The notes below the pieces were generated by a model. It searched no databases, was not told the origin of the DNA, and saw only the letters and a list, made by a program, of their open reading frames with translations. Below, in pieces: positions 43,626 through 52,079 of a DNA stretch of 64,000 nt. Made by a program: the position numbers and the translations under genes. Source of the stretch: Fontivita pretiosa (lineage in GTDB: Bacteria; Planctomycetota; Phycisphaerae; Tepidisphaerales; Tepidisphaeraceae); contig NZ_CP191258.1 of the NCBI RefSeq assembly GCF_050410795.1, positions 806,001 to 870,000 on the forward strand, read 5' to 3'. Position 1 is the stretch's first letter, and each line of letters opens with the position of its first letter.

Positions 43626-44279
43626 CTAGTAGTCCGTCCGGAATGGAATGCACCGCGGAACGAGCACTTCGTCTATCACGCCTTCCCCGATGATCTCGTC
43701 AAGCTGATACTTCACCTGACGCCGCAGTGTCTCCAGACCCGGTTCGGATCCGCCTCCGAGCTTCTCCGGATCGCTCTGCGCTATGATCGTGCGAACGCGG
43801 TCTTTAATCAAGGCCTCGCGCTCCTTGATCGTGGTTTTCACCCGTTCCTCGTGCTCGGCTTTGGTGACGGCAAAGATGGTCACGTCATAGAGGAATGTTC
43901 GCCCGGACTGCTTGTTGGGCGCGCGGAAGTCCAGAATCTGGATCTCGACGGTTTTCTTGCGGTCGATTTTGGCGGATCCGGAGTGATCGCCTGATGCGCC
44001 ATGCCCTTCCTGCGCGGCAGAGTGCTCCTCGCCGACCAGTTCCGCGCCCGCAGCAGCGCTGGGCGAGGCTCCGGCCCCCAGGAACTTGAAACCCGCGAAC
44101 AGCACCACCGCCTCCAGGATCATCACCCCGCCCAGCAGCACAGGCGTCTTGGTGAGCAGGCCGCCACCAGCGGCGGCGCCTGAAGCGGCGGCGACCTCCT
44201 TGACGGGCGCCTTCTTCTCCCCGGATTCCTTGCCCCCTCCCGCTGGCGACTCTGGTTTCTTTTTTGCCTCTTCAGCCAT
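43626..44279 (-). CDS. fliL: Flagellar basal body-associated protein FliL
   Basis: This 217-residue protein has a cytoplasmic N-terminus rich in Lys and Glu, one membrane helix (PVLLGGVMILEAVVLFAGF) and a periplasmic domain with VEIQILDFRAPNKQSGRTFLYDVTIFA and a regular C-terminal helix, as in FliL. I start at the ATG at 44279. FliL strengthens the motor around the stator. Here it is followed directly by fliN, not by fliM. Confidence 0.87.
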   Translation of the reverse strand: MAEEAKKKPESPAGGGKESGEKKAPVKEVAAASGAAAGGGLLTKTPVLLGGVMILEAVVLFAGFKFLGAGASPSAAAGAELVGEEHSAAQEGHGASGDHSGSAKIDRKKTVEIQILDFRAPNKQSGRTFLYDVTIFAVTKAEHEERVKTTIKEREALIKDRVRTIIAQSDPEKLGGGSEPGLETLRRQVKYQLDEIIGEGVIDEVLVPRCIPFRTDY

Positions 44280-44412
44280 GGCCCCGGACCGCACCTTTCA
44301 AGGTTCGTCCGATAACGCCCACAGCGCGCTCGGACGCCTGACTCCTTATCGGCAAGTCGGGGCGCTTTCTTCCGCCTGCCATTAATCGCCGGCAGCGGCG
44401 ACGCTGCCAGCG

Positions 44413-44607
44413 CTACTCCGTCAGCGGCTTGCGGATCAGCCGCGCATACTCGATCGCCCGGCGAATGACCTCCTGAAGCGACTCCTTGACCATCAGCTTC
44501 TCCCCGTTATCGCAGCAGAGCATCGTGTCCGGCGTCTGCTCCACGTAACGGATCTTTTCCGCGTTCACCACCAGCGGCTGGCCATTCAGACGAGTCAGGG
44601 TGATCAT
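44413..44607 (-). CDS. flbD: FlbD family flagellar protein
   Basis: This 64-residue protein starts with MITLTRLNGQPLVVNAEKI and continues with VEQTPDTMLCCDNGEKLMVKES. It matches the short FlbD family (PF06289) found in flagellar operons before motA or fliL. Its function is not settled. I start at 44607; seven upstream codons are in frame. Confidence 0.87.
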   Translation of the reverse strand: MITLTRLNGQPLVVNAEKIRYVEQTPDTMLCCDNGEKLMVKESLQEVIRRAIEYARLIRKPLTE

Positions 44608-44650
44608 GACAGTGAATCGATGAGGCAAGGCATGAACGATGAGCGCGAGT

Positions 44651-44671
44651 CTTCATCCTTCTGCCTTCATC
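44651..44671. repeat. Tandem heptamer downstream of flgE
   Basis: CTTCATC, CTTCTGC and CTTCATC stand head to tail. On the other strand they read as GATGAAG words, related to those at 52003-52023. Confidence 0.7.
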
Positions 44672-44681
44672 CCCGAATTCT

Positions 44682-44726
44682 AAAAATGCCCCCGCGACAG
44701 CAGAATAAACACCCTGCCGCGAGGGC
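44682..44726 (-). terminator. Rho-independent terminator after flgE
   Basis: Read on the minus strand, GCCCTCGCGGCAG pairs with CTGTCGCGGGGGC with two mismatches, and ATTTTTAG follows. It lies 100 bp after the flgE stop, so flbD and the genes behind it probably have a promoter of their own. Confidence 0.65.
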
Positions 44727-44828
44727 TAGGACCGCGTGACTGGCATCGCCCCGCCGGTGTCTGAGCGAAACGATGCGCTACCTTTTTTGTCAACTCGACA
44801 ACTTCAGATCAACAGACCCCAAACGCCT

Positions 44829-46583
44829 TCACCGGCTTGTATTCAGCAGCTCCGTCAGCAATTGATCACTGGTCGTAATGACTCGGCTGGCGGCGGAAAA
44901 ACCGGTCGAGGCGATGATCAGATTGATGAACTCCTCGGACAAATCCACATTGCTCAACTCCAACGCGCCGGATCGAATCGCCCCGGCCCCGAGCTGAAGC
45001 GGTGTTGTAATCACCGGAACCCCGCTGTTGCCCCCGGCCGAGTACATGTTGCCCCCTTCGTCCACCAGCCCTTCGGGATTGTTGAACGTCGCCAGGGCGA
45101 TCTGGCCCAGCGTGCGGGTCAGCCCGTTGCTGAAACTGCCGGTGATGATGCCATTGGCGCCAATCGAGAATCCGTTGAGCGTTCCGGTGGACGAGCCATC
45201 CTGTTCGGTCATGACCAGTTCCGAGGCGCGGCTGGTCAGCGATGTCATGGCGCTGAAATCCAGCGCCACATTCAGCGGGGTGGTCGCCCCGGTGTTGGCG
45301 CGATCGATGTTCAGCGTGGTTCCGGTGCTGCTCTGGAGCTTTCCCTCGTTGTCGAACGTCAGCGTGCCAGTCCCCAGGATGATCCCGTTGAACGGACCGG
45401 CGGGGTCGAACGCCTGCGCATCGGTGTCATCCGCGCTGGCCGCATAGAACCGCCAGGTATTGCCCGTGTCCGACTTGGACTCCAGAACCGCCGTGAGGCT
45501 GATGGTCAGCGGCGTGCCCAGCGAATCGTAAACGACGAAGCTGGTGTACACGCTTTCGCCGTTGGGGTCGCTGTCGATACCGGCGGCGTTCTGTCCGTCG
45601 GCGAAGACCAGCGGCGTGGTGCCCGAGTCGGTGACCAGCGACGTGCCCGCCAGCGACAGCGCGTTATCCGTCCCGAGGTTTCCGGTGATGGTGATGACCG
45701 CGGTATTGCCACTGGCCTCGATCGCCACGCCCGCCGTCGGCGTCAGCGGATCTCCGTCGTCAGGAACCGTCGTGTCGATCCCCAGACCCTGCTTGAAGAA
45801 GTTGGACAGGTCGTCCAGGGTCGAGCCGGCCGAGACGGTGAATGTCAGGTCCGCCAGATCGCGCCCGCCCTTTTTGCCGTTGAGCGTGAGCACCTGCCCG
45901 ACGCTGAACAGCGGCGTGGAGGACGTCGTCGCCGCCGCCAGGTCCGTCAGCAGCGTGTTTCCATCCGGCGGGGGTGCCGCCCCGCCGCCATTGACAATCA
46001 CCAGCGCCTGGCTGTTCAGGATGCTGGCACCGGTGGCAACGGTTCCGTTGGCGTTGAGGTTGCCCTCCAGTTTCACGTTCTCCGTCGCCTTGGCGCTGGT
46101 CAGCGACCCGATCGGGATCGTGATGTTCTGGAGCGAGCCGGTGATGATGTTGGCGTTTTCATCGACGCCGAACCCCTGCACGAATTCCCCGGACGACGTC
46201 ACGAGCTGGTTGGTTTCGTTGAGCACGAAGCTGCCGTCACGGGTGTATCGCTGCTCCTTGCCCTGGACGATGAAAAAGCCCTCTCCGTCGATCGCCAGGT
46301 CGGTCGGTTTTCCCGTCGGCTCGATCGATCCGGGAGAGAAATCCTTCTGGATGGTGGCGACGACGGCGCCCAGTCCGCGTTGGCTGGGGTTTTGTCCGCC
46401 GAAATCCGCCGATGGTGGTGACCCCACCGCATCGGTGATGTAGAACTGCGGCTTGAACAGTGCGCGGCTGGACTTGAACGCGACAGTATTGATGTTGGCA
46501 ATATTGTTGCCGACGACGTTGAGCCGGGTCTGGTTGACGTTCAGTCCGGACAGACCCGTGAACAGCGTACTGGTCAGAGCCAT
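44829..46583 (-). CDS. flgE: Flagellar hook protein FlgE
   Basis: FlgE polymerises into the hook. The 584-residue protein has the conserved N-terminal helix (MALTSTLFTGLSGLNVNQTRLNVVGNNIANINTVAFKSSRALF), a surface-exposed middle of beta folds rich in Ser, Thr and Asp, and the C-terminal helix (GALELSNVDLSEEFINLIIASTGFSAASRVIT). It is longer than in enteric bacteria, as is frequent in FlgE proteins with large variable domains. A sigma54-type promoter stands 120-150 bp upstream and a terminator downstream. Confidence 0.95.
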   Translation of the reverse strand: MALTSTLFTGLSGLNVNQTRLNVVGNNIANINTVAFKSSRALFKPQFYITDAVGSPPSADFGGQNPSQRGLGAVVATIQKDFSPGSIEPTGKPTDLAIDGEGFFIVQGKEQRYTRDGSFVLNETNQLVTSSGEFVQGFGVDENANIITGSLQNITIPIGSLTSAKATENVKLEGNLNANGTVATGASILNSQALVIVNGGGAAPPPDGNTLLTDLAAATTSSTPLFSVGQVLTLNGKKGGRDLADLTFTVSAGSTLDDLSNFFKQGLGIDTTVPDDGDPLTPTAGVAIEASGNTAVITITGNLGTDNALSLAGTSLVTDSGTTPLVFADGQNAAGIDSDPNGESVYTSFVVYDSLGTPLTISLTAVLESKSDTGNTWRFYAASADDTDAQAFDPAGPFNGIILGTGTLTFDNEGKLQSSTGTTLNIDRANTGATTPLNVALDFSAMTSLTSRASELVMTEQDGSSTGTLNGFSIGANGIITGSFSNGLTRTLGQIALATFNNPEGLVDEGGNMYSAGGNSGVPVITTPLQLGAGAIRSGALELSNVDLSEEFINLIIASTGFSAASRVITTSDQLLTELLNTSR

Positions 46584-46716
46584 AACCGATTACCTCGGGA
46601 ACCCGCAGGCTCCAGCTCGTTGCGCAGGTTTCGCGCGGCTCCGCCGCGCACAACCTGCCGAGCACCCCGCGCCACAAATCTCCACGCGGGTTTTGCATCT
46701 TCAATCCGCTGCAAAT

Positions 46717-46730
46717 GCAATCCTCATGCC
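46717..46730 (-). promoter_or_regulatory. Sigma54 (-24/-12) promoter before flgE
   Basis: On the minus strand the sequence is GGCATG-AGGA-TTGCAT, with GG and GC exactly 10 nt apart as RpoN promoters require. It differs from the consensus GGCACG-N4-TTGCW at one main base. It overlaps the last codons of flgD, with the transcript start near 46705. The sigma54 activator gene at 56272-57642 supports use of RpoN in this cluster. Confidence 0.6.
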
Positions 46731-47170
46731 GCGCGCGCCGACGACGTCGCCGCCGTCGCCCCGCCGCTCGCCGGCGCAATCGCCGTCACCCGCGACAGCT
46801 TCAGCGACTTGCCGTTGTCCAGCTCCAGGAACACTTCATCATTCTGCACGCGCACTGCCGTCACCAGGCCCTGCACCTGCGTTCCATCCTCTTCCAGGCC
46901 CTGCACCAGCTTCCCGATCAGGTTCCCCGCCGCCCCCAGACTGTTCTGAAGCACAAGCCCCTTCAGGCTCGCCTGGAGAGACTCGGTGGTCTGTAGCTGC
47001 CCGATCTGGCTCATCTGAGCCAGCAGTTCCTGGTTCTTGGCCGGCTCCAGCGGGTCCTGATTCTGAAGCTGCGTGATCATCATCTGGATGAAGTCCTCGG
47101 TATTGAGCGCAAACTTCCTGGATTGGATCGTGTTGCGCGCCGGTTCAGAGCTGATCGGTGTGGTTGTCAT
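46724..47170 (-). CDS. flgD: Flagellar hook capping protein FlgD
   Basis: This 148-residue protein has the N-terminal FlgD domain (FALNTEDFIQMMITQLQNQDPLEPAKNQELLAQMSQIGQL), followed by a Tudor-like beta part (GLVTAVRVQNDEVFLELDNGKSLKLSRVTAI). The C-terminal FnIII-like domains of longer FlgD proteins are lacking. It caps the growing hook. Confidence 0.93.
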   Translation of the reverse strand: MTTTPISSEPARNTIQSRKFALNTEDFIQMMITQLQNQDPLEPAKNQELLAQMSQIGQLQTTESLQASLKGLVLQNSLGAAGNLIGKLVQGLEEDGTQVQGLVTAVRVQNDEVFLELDNGKSLKLSRVTAIAPASGGATAATSSARAA

Positions 47171-47200
47171 GTTGGATGTCCTCTAATGGCGAGGCGACGA

Positions 47201-48652
47201 TCAGGCGACCAGATCCAGCGGATCGGTGCCGGCCAGTCCCAGTCGCCGCCACATCCGCCGCAGCATCTCCCGCCGCTGCTGTTCCTGTCTGGCCCATTGC
47301 CGATCCTCGTGGCTCGGCTGCTGATGCTGTGGATCGTCGCCGCTTGACGAGCCGCTCTGTTCGCGTGGCGACTGCTGCACGTGCAGCTTCTCCACACTCA
47401 GCCCCTGCGACTCCAGCACCTGCTTGAGCTGCCCGAGGCTGTGGCTGAGCAGCCTGGTCGCCTGATCGTTGGATGTCTCGAACGAAGCGCTCATCACTCC
47501 GTCCAGCATCCGCACGGTGACCTGAAGCGTTCCCAGTTCCGGAGGATCGAGGCGCAAGCGCATCGTCCCGCCGTTGGGCATCAGCTCGCCGCGAATTGAC
47601 GTCACGATCCGGTCGTGATTCGCCGCAACCAGCTCCGCTTCCGGTCGTACCGGCGCCTGCGGAGCGGACGAAGGCAACGACTGCGGCTGAATCGGGCGCG
47701 AGTTGTGCCCCGTCGAAGATGCTTCAACCATGCCCGTCGGCACTGCACGATCCGCCGCCTCCAGCGTCCGGCTGGCGTTCATCGCCGCCTCCACCCTGAC
47801 GGAGTTCTGGTTGCCCTCGGTTGGCGGCTGCGAGTCGGCTTCTGCCGCAGGCTGCAACTGCGGCGCTTCGTCCTGCGACGGCTGCACATTCGCCGGCAAC
47901 CGCTGCGCAATGCCGCCCGTCTGTTGCGCATCCGGCGACTCGTCCGGCGCAGCCGCGCTCGAGGCCGCCGCCACATGCTGCGTCGCAAGCTTCATCGCTG
48001 CGCGCGGCGGCGGAGAATCGGACACGGATTCCCCGCTGCCCTGGGCCTCTTGCGGTTCCGTCATCGCCACCGCCACCACCTGCGATTCGGAGGCCACAGC
48101 GGCGACGATCCGATCCGGCGGTAACGGGCCGGCGATCTCCGGCGATCCGTCGTCCTGCTGTGGCTGTTGCGTCGGTTCGCCGACTGGTGCCGCAGGCGGC
48201 GGCGCAACCGTTGCACCCCAGATCACTGCCGCCACCGCCTCTGTCTGCTGCGTCGCAGACGCGCTGGCATCGCTCACAACATGCTCATGCCCCGCCTGCG
48301 GCTCCGGCGGCGCCGATGCCGACGCTGCGTCAGTCTGAGCCTGCGCCTGCACCGCTGGCTCTGCCTCCTGCGGCGTCGCCTCGGCGTTCTCAGGTGCCTG
48401 TTGATCCACCGGGGACGGCGAGTCACTGTCACTTTCTCCGATCCCCGCGCTGCTGTCGTGCTTGGGCTCAACCGGCTTCCCGCTGGAAATGTTGGCAGCT
48501 TCCCGGTCATTCTGCGGCTGGGGTTTTGGCCGGTTCTGGCGCAGCACCCGTTCGAACGGCTCGCCCGCCTGGGGCTTGTCACTGCGTAGCGCGCCTCGTG
48601 GCACAGGCGTGCCAATCTCCTTCACCACGCTGTTGTTGGCTACCTTCGGCAT
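47201..48652 (-). CDS. fliK: Flagellar hook-length control protein FliK
   Basis: This 483-residue protein has a long disordered N-terminal part rich in Pro, Gln, Ala and Ser. The FliK C-terminal domain (about residues 350-430) carries LRLDPPELGTLQVTVRMLDGVMSASFETSN and LSHSLGQLKQVLESQGL. FliK measures hook length and triggers the FlhB switch. The end is Gln/Arg-rich. It lies in the usual place before flgD. Confidence 0.9.
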   Translation of the reverse strand: MPKVANNSVVKEIGTPVPRGALRSDKPQAGEPFERVLRQNRPKPQPQNDREAANISSGKPVEPKHDSSAGIGESDSDSPSPVDQQAPENAEATPQEAEPAVQAQAQTDAASASAPPEPQAGHEHVVSDASASATQQTEAVAAVIWGATVAPPPAAPVGEPTQQPQQDDGSPEIAGPLPPDRIVAAVASESQVVAVAMTEPQEAQGSGESVSDSPPPRAAMKLATQHVAAASSAAAPDESPDAQQTGGIAQRLPANVQPSQDEAPQLQPAAEADSQPPTEGNQNSVRVEAAMNASRTLEAADRAVPTGMVEASSTGHNSRPIQPQSLPSSAPQAPVRPEAELVAANHDRIVTSIRGELMPNGGTMRLRLDPPELGTLQVTVRMLDGVMSASFETSNDQATRLLSHSLGQLKQVLESQGLSVEKLHVQQSPREQSGSSSGDDPQHQQPSHEDRQWARQEQQRREMLRRMWRRLGLAGTDPLDLVA

Positions 48653-48658
48653 GCTGGA

Positions 48659-49351
48659 TCATTCCTTGGCGGTCGCGGCTGACGCCTGCGCAGCTTCCGC
48701 TGTCTGCGCCAGGCGCATGCGTTCCAGAATCCTTTGAATGCGCGACGTTTCCTCGGGCGATTTGAACTCGCGGATGATCTTGCCCGCCGTACGCGACGGC
48801 ATCGCCTGCAGGTAATTCATCACCGTCTGATCATCCAGCCCCATGAACACCGTCTTGACCTGACGCGCCGGCATCGTGCTGTACAACGCCAGGCTGTCCT
48901 GAAAACCCTTGTCGCTGGCCAGCTGATTGGCCTGCTGCTCCCTGGCCGCGAGCTGCTGCTCTCGCGACTGCAACGATTCCACGTCGCGCGCCAGTTGCTG
49001 CCTGGCCAGTTCCACCTGCCGCTGAAGGTCATTCAGCTCCCGCTGTCGGCGATCCAGCAAAGCCATCTGCGCATCGAAGGCATGCTGAATGAACTCGACC
49101 TGCTCGGTGGCCGTTCGCCCGGCGGCTTTGGCCAGAAGCTCATCGAGCTTGAGCGTCGGCTGGCTGGTCGGCTCGGCCGATGGCTGCGTCGCCGGCGACT
49201 GCTGTGGCGATGCGGGAAACACGATCTGCCGGATCTCCGCGATGCGCTGGCGGTCCAGCCGGCCCTGTTGCCACAGCCAGCCGATGCCGGCGATGACGGC
49301 CAGGAAGTTCACCGCCAACGTGAGCACGATCACGTCGATCAACTTCTTCAT
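48659..49351 (-). CDS. MotE-like flagellar protein (MgtE N-terminal-like domain)
   Basis: This 230-residue protein has an N-terminal membrane helix (VIVLTLAVNFLAVIAGIGW), a long coiled coil (about residues 95-165), and a C-terminal domain (YSTMPARQVKTVFMGLDDQTVMNYLQAMPSRTAGKIIREF) like the MgtE N-terminal repeats found in MotE. MotE-type proteins act as chaperones for stator or motor parts in the periplasm. Its position after fliJ and before fliK matches the family. Confidence 0.8.
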   Translation of the reverse strand: MKKLIDVIVLTLAVNFLAVIAGIGWLWQQGRLDRQRIAEIRQIVFPASPQQSPATQPSAEPTSQPTLKLDELLAKAAGRTATEQVEFIQHAFDAQMALLDRRQRELNDLQRQVELARQQLARDVESLQSREQQLAAREQQANQLASDKGFQDSLALYSTMPARQVKTVFMGLDDQTVMNYLQAMPSRTAGKIIREFKSPEETSRIQRILERMRLAQTAEAAQASAATAKE

Positions 49352-49377
49352 CGTGATTCAGCCTGCCTGGCGCCGTC

Positions 49378-49842
49378 TTACCCGTCGCCCTCGTTGGTCA
49401 GATTCCGATAAGCAAGCTGCATGCCGGCTTCGTCGAGCAGCGAGAGCTCGCGTTTCGCCTGCTCTTCACGCCAGCGCAGCAACTGCCGCTCGCGCAGCTT
49501 CTGGATGATCTTTCTCTGTTTGGCCGCCTCCGTCAGCGCGGCCCGGGCCTCGTCCACAGCGCGTTGCGCCAGCGCGATCCTTTGCACCAGCGCGATTGCC
49601 TGCCGCTGCATTCCCGCCAGAAATCTGCGGTGCGCCGCAAGAAACGCCATGTCCAGCCGACCCACCAGATGGTGCTGTCTGACATCCTGATTGCAGCGAT
49701 TGACCGACTCCTGCACCTGACGCAGCGCCTGCTGAAGCTCCAGCAGCTCCTTCTGCCTCACCGCCAGCTCGCGCTGCTTCTGCCGCTCGACGTGCAGCCG
49801 ATGCCGAAGCACCGCCTGGAGCTTGAAGACGAACCTCGCCAT
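49378..49842 (-). CDS. fliJ: Flagellar export protein FliJ
   Basis: This 154-residue protein is one long helical coiled coil beginning MARFVFKLQAVLRHR, with the typical Arg/Gln-rich heptads and a basic C-terminal half (QRKIIQKLRERQLLRWREEQ). FliJ links the ATPase FliI to FlhA. It lies directly after fliI. Confidence 0.9.
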   Translation of the reverse strand: MARFVFKLQAVLRHRLHVERQKQRELAVRQKELLELQQALRQVQESVNRCNQDVRQHHLVGRLDMAFLAAHRRFLAGMQRQAIALVQRIALAQRAVDEARAALTEAAKQRKIIQKLRERQLLRWREEQAKRELSLLDEAGMQLAYRNLTNEGDG

Positions 49843-49862
49843 CGCTCATCCCCGGCCGATCA

Positions 49863-51269
49863 TCATCGCGCAACTCCTGCCGCCCGCGGCGCCGTTCGTG
49901 CGCCCTGCGCCGCCCCGGATGCAGCCGACTGCTGCGACCGGATCGTCTTTTCCACCTGCTCGATATACCCCACCAGCTCGAACAACTGTTTGCGGGCCTG
50001 TTCCAGATTCGATGGCGAGCTCGAATCCTGCTGAAGATACTGGATGATCCTTGCCCGGACCTGCACCGCCAGGTCATTCTCCGGATTGATCCCCGGCACG
50101 TACGCGCCGATGCTGACCAGGTCTTCGATCTCCTGGTAAATCCCCAGCAGCGCCAGCACGCGTCGTGCGGCGCGGACGTGCTGCTCATCCGTGACATCGC
50201 CGCGCACGCGGCTGATGCTCAACAGCACATCGATCGCCGGGTAGTGCCCCCGGCTGGCCAGCGAACGGCTCAGCCACAGGTGCCCGTCGCTGATCCCCTT
50301 GACCGCGTCGGGAATCGGCTCGTTGAAATCGTCTCCCTCAACCAGCACGGTGTAAAAGCCGGTGATCGAGCCGACGGCGGTTTTGCCGGCGCGCTCCAGA
50401 ATCTCCGGCAGCAGCGCAAAGACGCTGGGCGGAAACCCCCTGGTCGCCGGCGGCTCGCGCGCCGCCAAACCGATCTGTCGCTGCGCCTGCGCCAGCCGCG
50501 TCAGCGAGTCCATCATCAGCAGCACGTGCTTGCCCCGATCGCGGAAGTACTCCGCGACGGTGCAGGCCACCTTCGCGGCGCGCACCTTCAGCAGCGGCGT
50601 CTCGTCGCTTGTGCTCACGATCACCACGCATCGCTTCAGCCCCTGCTCTCCGAGCGCATTCTCGATGAACTCCAGCACCTCACGGCTGCGCTCGCCGATC
50701 AGCGCGACCACCGACACGTCGGCGCTGGTGTGCTTGGCGATGCACGAGATCAGCGTGCTCTTGCCCACACCTGGACCGGAAAAAATCCCCATCCGCTGTC
50801 CAAGCCCGCATGTATGCAACCCGTCGATGGCGCGAATGCTGGTGGAGATCGGCTGGCGAATGTTCTGGCGGTCCAGCGGCTGCACCCCGCGACCATCAAT
50901 CCGCCGCGATTCGCTCAGCAGCAGAGGCCCCTTGCCGTCGATCGGCTCGCCAAAGCCGTTCAGCACGCGGCCCAGCAGTTCTTCCGAACACCAGATCCGC
51001 GGCGACGAAGAGACGGCGACGATCCGATCTCCCCTGGCCACTCCCCCGGTCGTCCCCAGCGGCATCAGCAGCGTGCGGTCCTCGGCAAAACCGATCGCCT
51101 CGGCCATGGTCGTCCTGCCGCCGAAGCTCTCGATCCGACACAGCGAGCCGACCGGAACCGGCAGGTCCGATGCCTCAATGGTCAGCCCGCTGATTCCCTG
51201 CACGCACCCGCTGATGCCCAGCGGCATCGACGTGGCAACCGTATCGAGTTGGGCTGAAAACAGGCTCAC
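49863..51269 (-). CDS. fliI: Flagellum-specific ATP synthase FliI
   Basis: FliI is the export ATPase, a relative of the F1 beta subunit. The 468-residue protein has Walker A GPGVGKST (165-172), ALIGERSREVLEF, the Walker B region VLLMMDSLTRLAQAQRQIGLA and EPPATRGFPPSVFALLP. The GTG start at 51269 overlaps the fliH stop (GTGA). The frame reads further upstream without family sequence. Confidence 0.96.
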   Translation of the reverse strand: MSLFSAQLDTVATSMPLGISGCVQGISGLTIEASDLPVPVGSLCRIESFGGRTTMAEAIGFAEDRTLLMPLGTTGGVARGDRIVAVSSSPRIWCSEELLGRVLNGFGEPIDGKGPLLLSESRRIDGRGVQPLDRQNIRQPISTSIRAIDGLHTCGLGQRMGIFSGPGVGKSTLISCIAKHTSADVSVVALIGERSREVLEFIENALGEQGLKRCVVIVSTSDETPLLKVRAAKVACTVAEYFRDRGKHVLLMMDSLTRLAQAQRQIGLAAREPPATRGFPPSVFALLPEILERAGKTAVGSITGFYTVLVEGDDFNEPIPDAVKGISDGHLWLSRSLASRGHYPAIDVLLSISRVRGDVTDEQHVRAARRVLALLGIYQEIEDLVSIGAYVPGINPENDLAVQVRARIIQYLQQDSSSPSNLEQARKQLFELVGYIEQVEKTIRSQQSAASGAAQGARTAPRAAGVAR

Positions 51270-51982
51270 GATTCGGGCGCCTCCGTGCCCGCCGACGCCG
51301 CCGGCAGCAGGTCCGCCGCCACCCGGTCGATCTGCCGGTCCAGGTCGGCATCGATCTCTCCTGACGCGGTGAAGATCCGACATCCGCCTGGCAAAAGCGT
51401 CGCATCTTCTACCAGCTCAACGTGCTGGAGTTGGGGCCATTGAACCTTCAGCGCCGGCAACACCTCGGCCAGTACCTGTTTCTGGCTGGGGTGCACGGCG
51501 ATGCGGACATCGCTGGACTGAACGACCAGCCGTATCGCCTCGGTAACATTCGCCGTCAGCACCGACGGGTCCAGTGCCCCCTGGAGCTTGGTGACGCGCC
51601 TGGCGATCGCCACCGCCAACCGGATCAGCTCCGCGGTCGCATCGGCCTGGAGGCGGCGGCGGGAGGCGTCCAGCTCGCTCGCCGCCGCCGACAGCGCCTT
51701 GATCAACTGCTCCAGCCGCGCGCGATGTTCCGCCAGGGCCGCCTGCTGCCCGGCCGAACGCCCCTCCTGTGCGCCGCTCTTGAGCCCATCCTCCCGCCCC
51801 GCCGCAAAGCCCTGATCGTAAGCCCGCTGCCGGATCTGCCCCGCCTGCTGCTGCGCTTCAGCCAGCACCTGCTCGGCCTGCTGCTGGGCGCGCAGGATGA
51901 TCTGCCGCGCCTGCGCTTCGATGTCGCGCATCGAAAACGGCGACAATGCGGCCGGAGCATGGTTGGACTTGATCAGACCCAT
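51266..51982 (-). CDS. fliH: Flagellar assembly protein FliH
   Basis: This 238-residue protein has a Gln/Ala-rich N-terminal coiled coil (ARQIILRAQQQAEQVLAEAQQQAGQI). The conserved C-terminal FliH/YscL domain follows (AVAIARRVTKLQGALDPSVLTANVTEAIRL, then AVHPSQKQVLAEVLPALK). FliH holds FliI in check. The spacing to fliI is overlapping. Confidence 0.92.
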   Translation of the reverse strand: MGLIKSNHAPAALSPFSMRDIEAQARQIILRAQQQAEQVLAEAQQQAGQIRQRAYDQGFAAGREDGLKSGAQEGRSAGQQAALAEHRARLEQLIKALSAAASELDASRRRLQADATAELIRLAVAIARRVTKLQGALDPSVLTANVTEAIRLVVQSSDVRIAVHPSQKQVLAEVLPALKVQWPQLQHVELVEDATLLPGGCRIFTASGEIDADLDRQIDRVAADLLPAASAGTEAPES

Positions 51983-52002
51983 GGGTAGAACGGATGCGGC
52001 AT

Positions 52003-52058
52003 GAAGGATGAAGGATGAAGTGAGACTCGGCGGCTGCGAGGCTTACTCCTCATCCTGC
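52003..52058. repeat. Tandem heptamer and inverted repeat between fliG and fliH
   Basis: ATGAAGG, ATGAAGG, ATGAAGT stand head to tail (52003-52023). The second half forms a hairpin: AGGATGA-AGTGAG on one side pairs with CTTACT and TCATCCT on the other (52044-52058). Its words match those at 36572-36629. Confidence 0.75.
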
Positions 52059-52079
52059 GTCCTTGCGCCTTTTTTCTCC

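Noticed and set aside
44736..46421. Long open frame on the plus strand opposite flgE (561 codons)
   Set aside because: It is the antisense of a clear FlgE, is Arg/Gln/Gly-rich with no domain, and is explained by high GC content.
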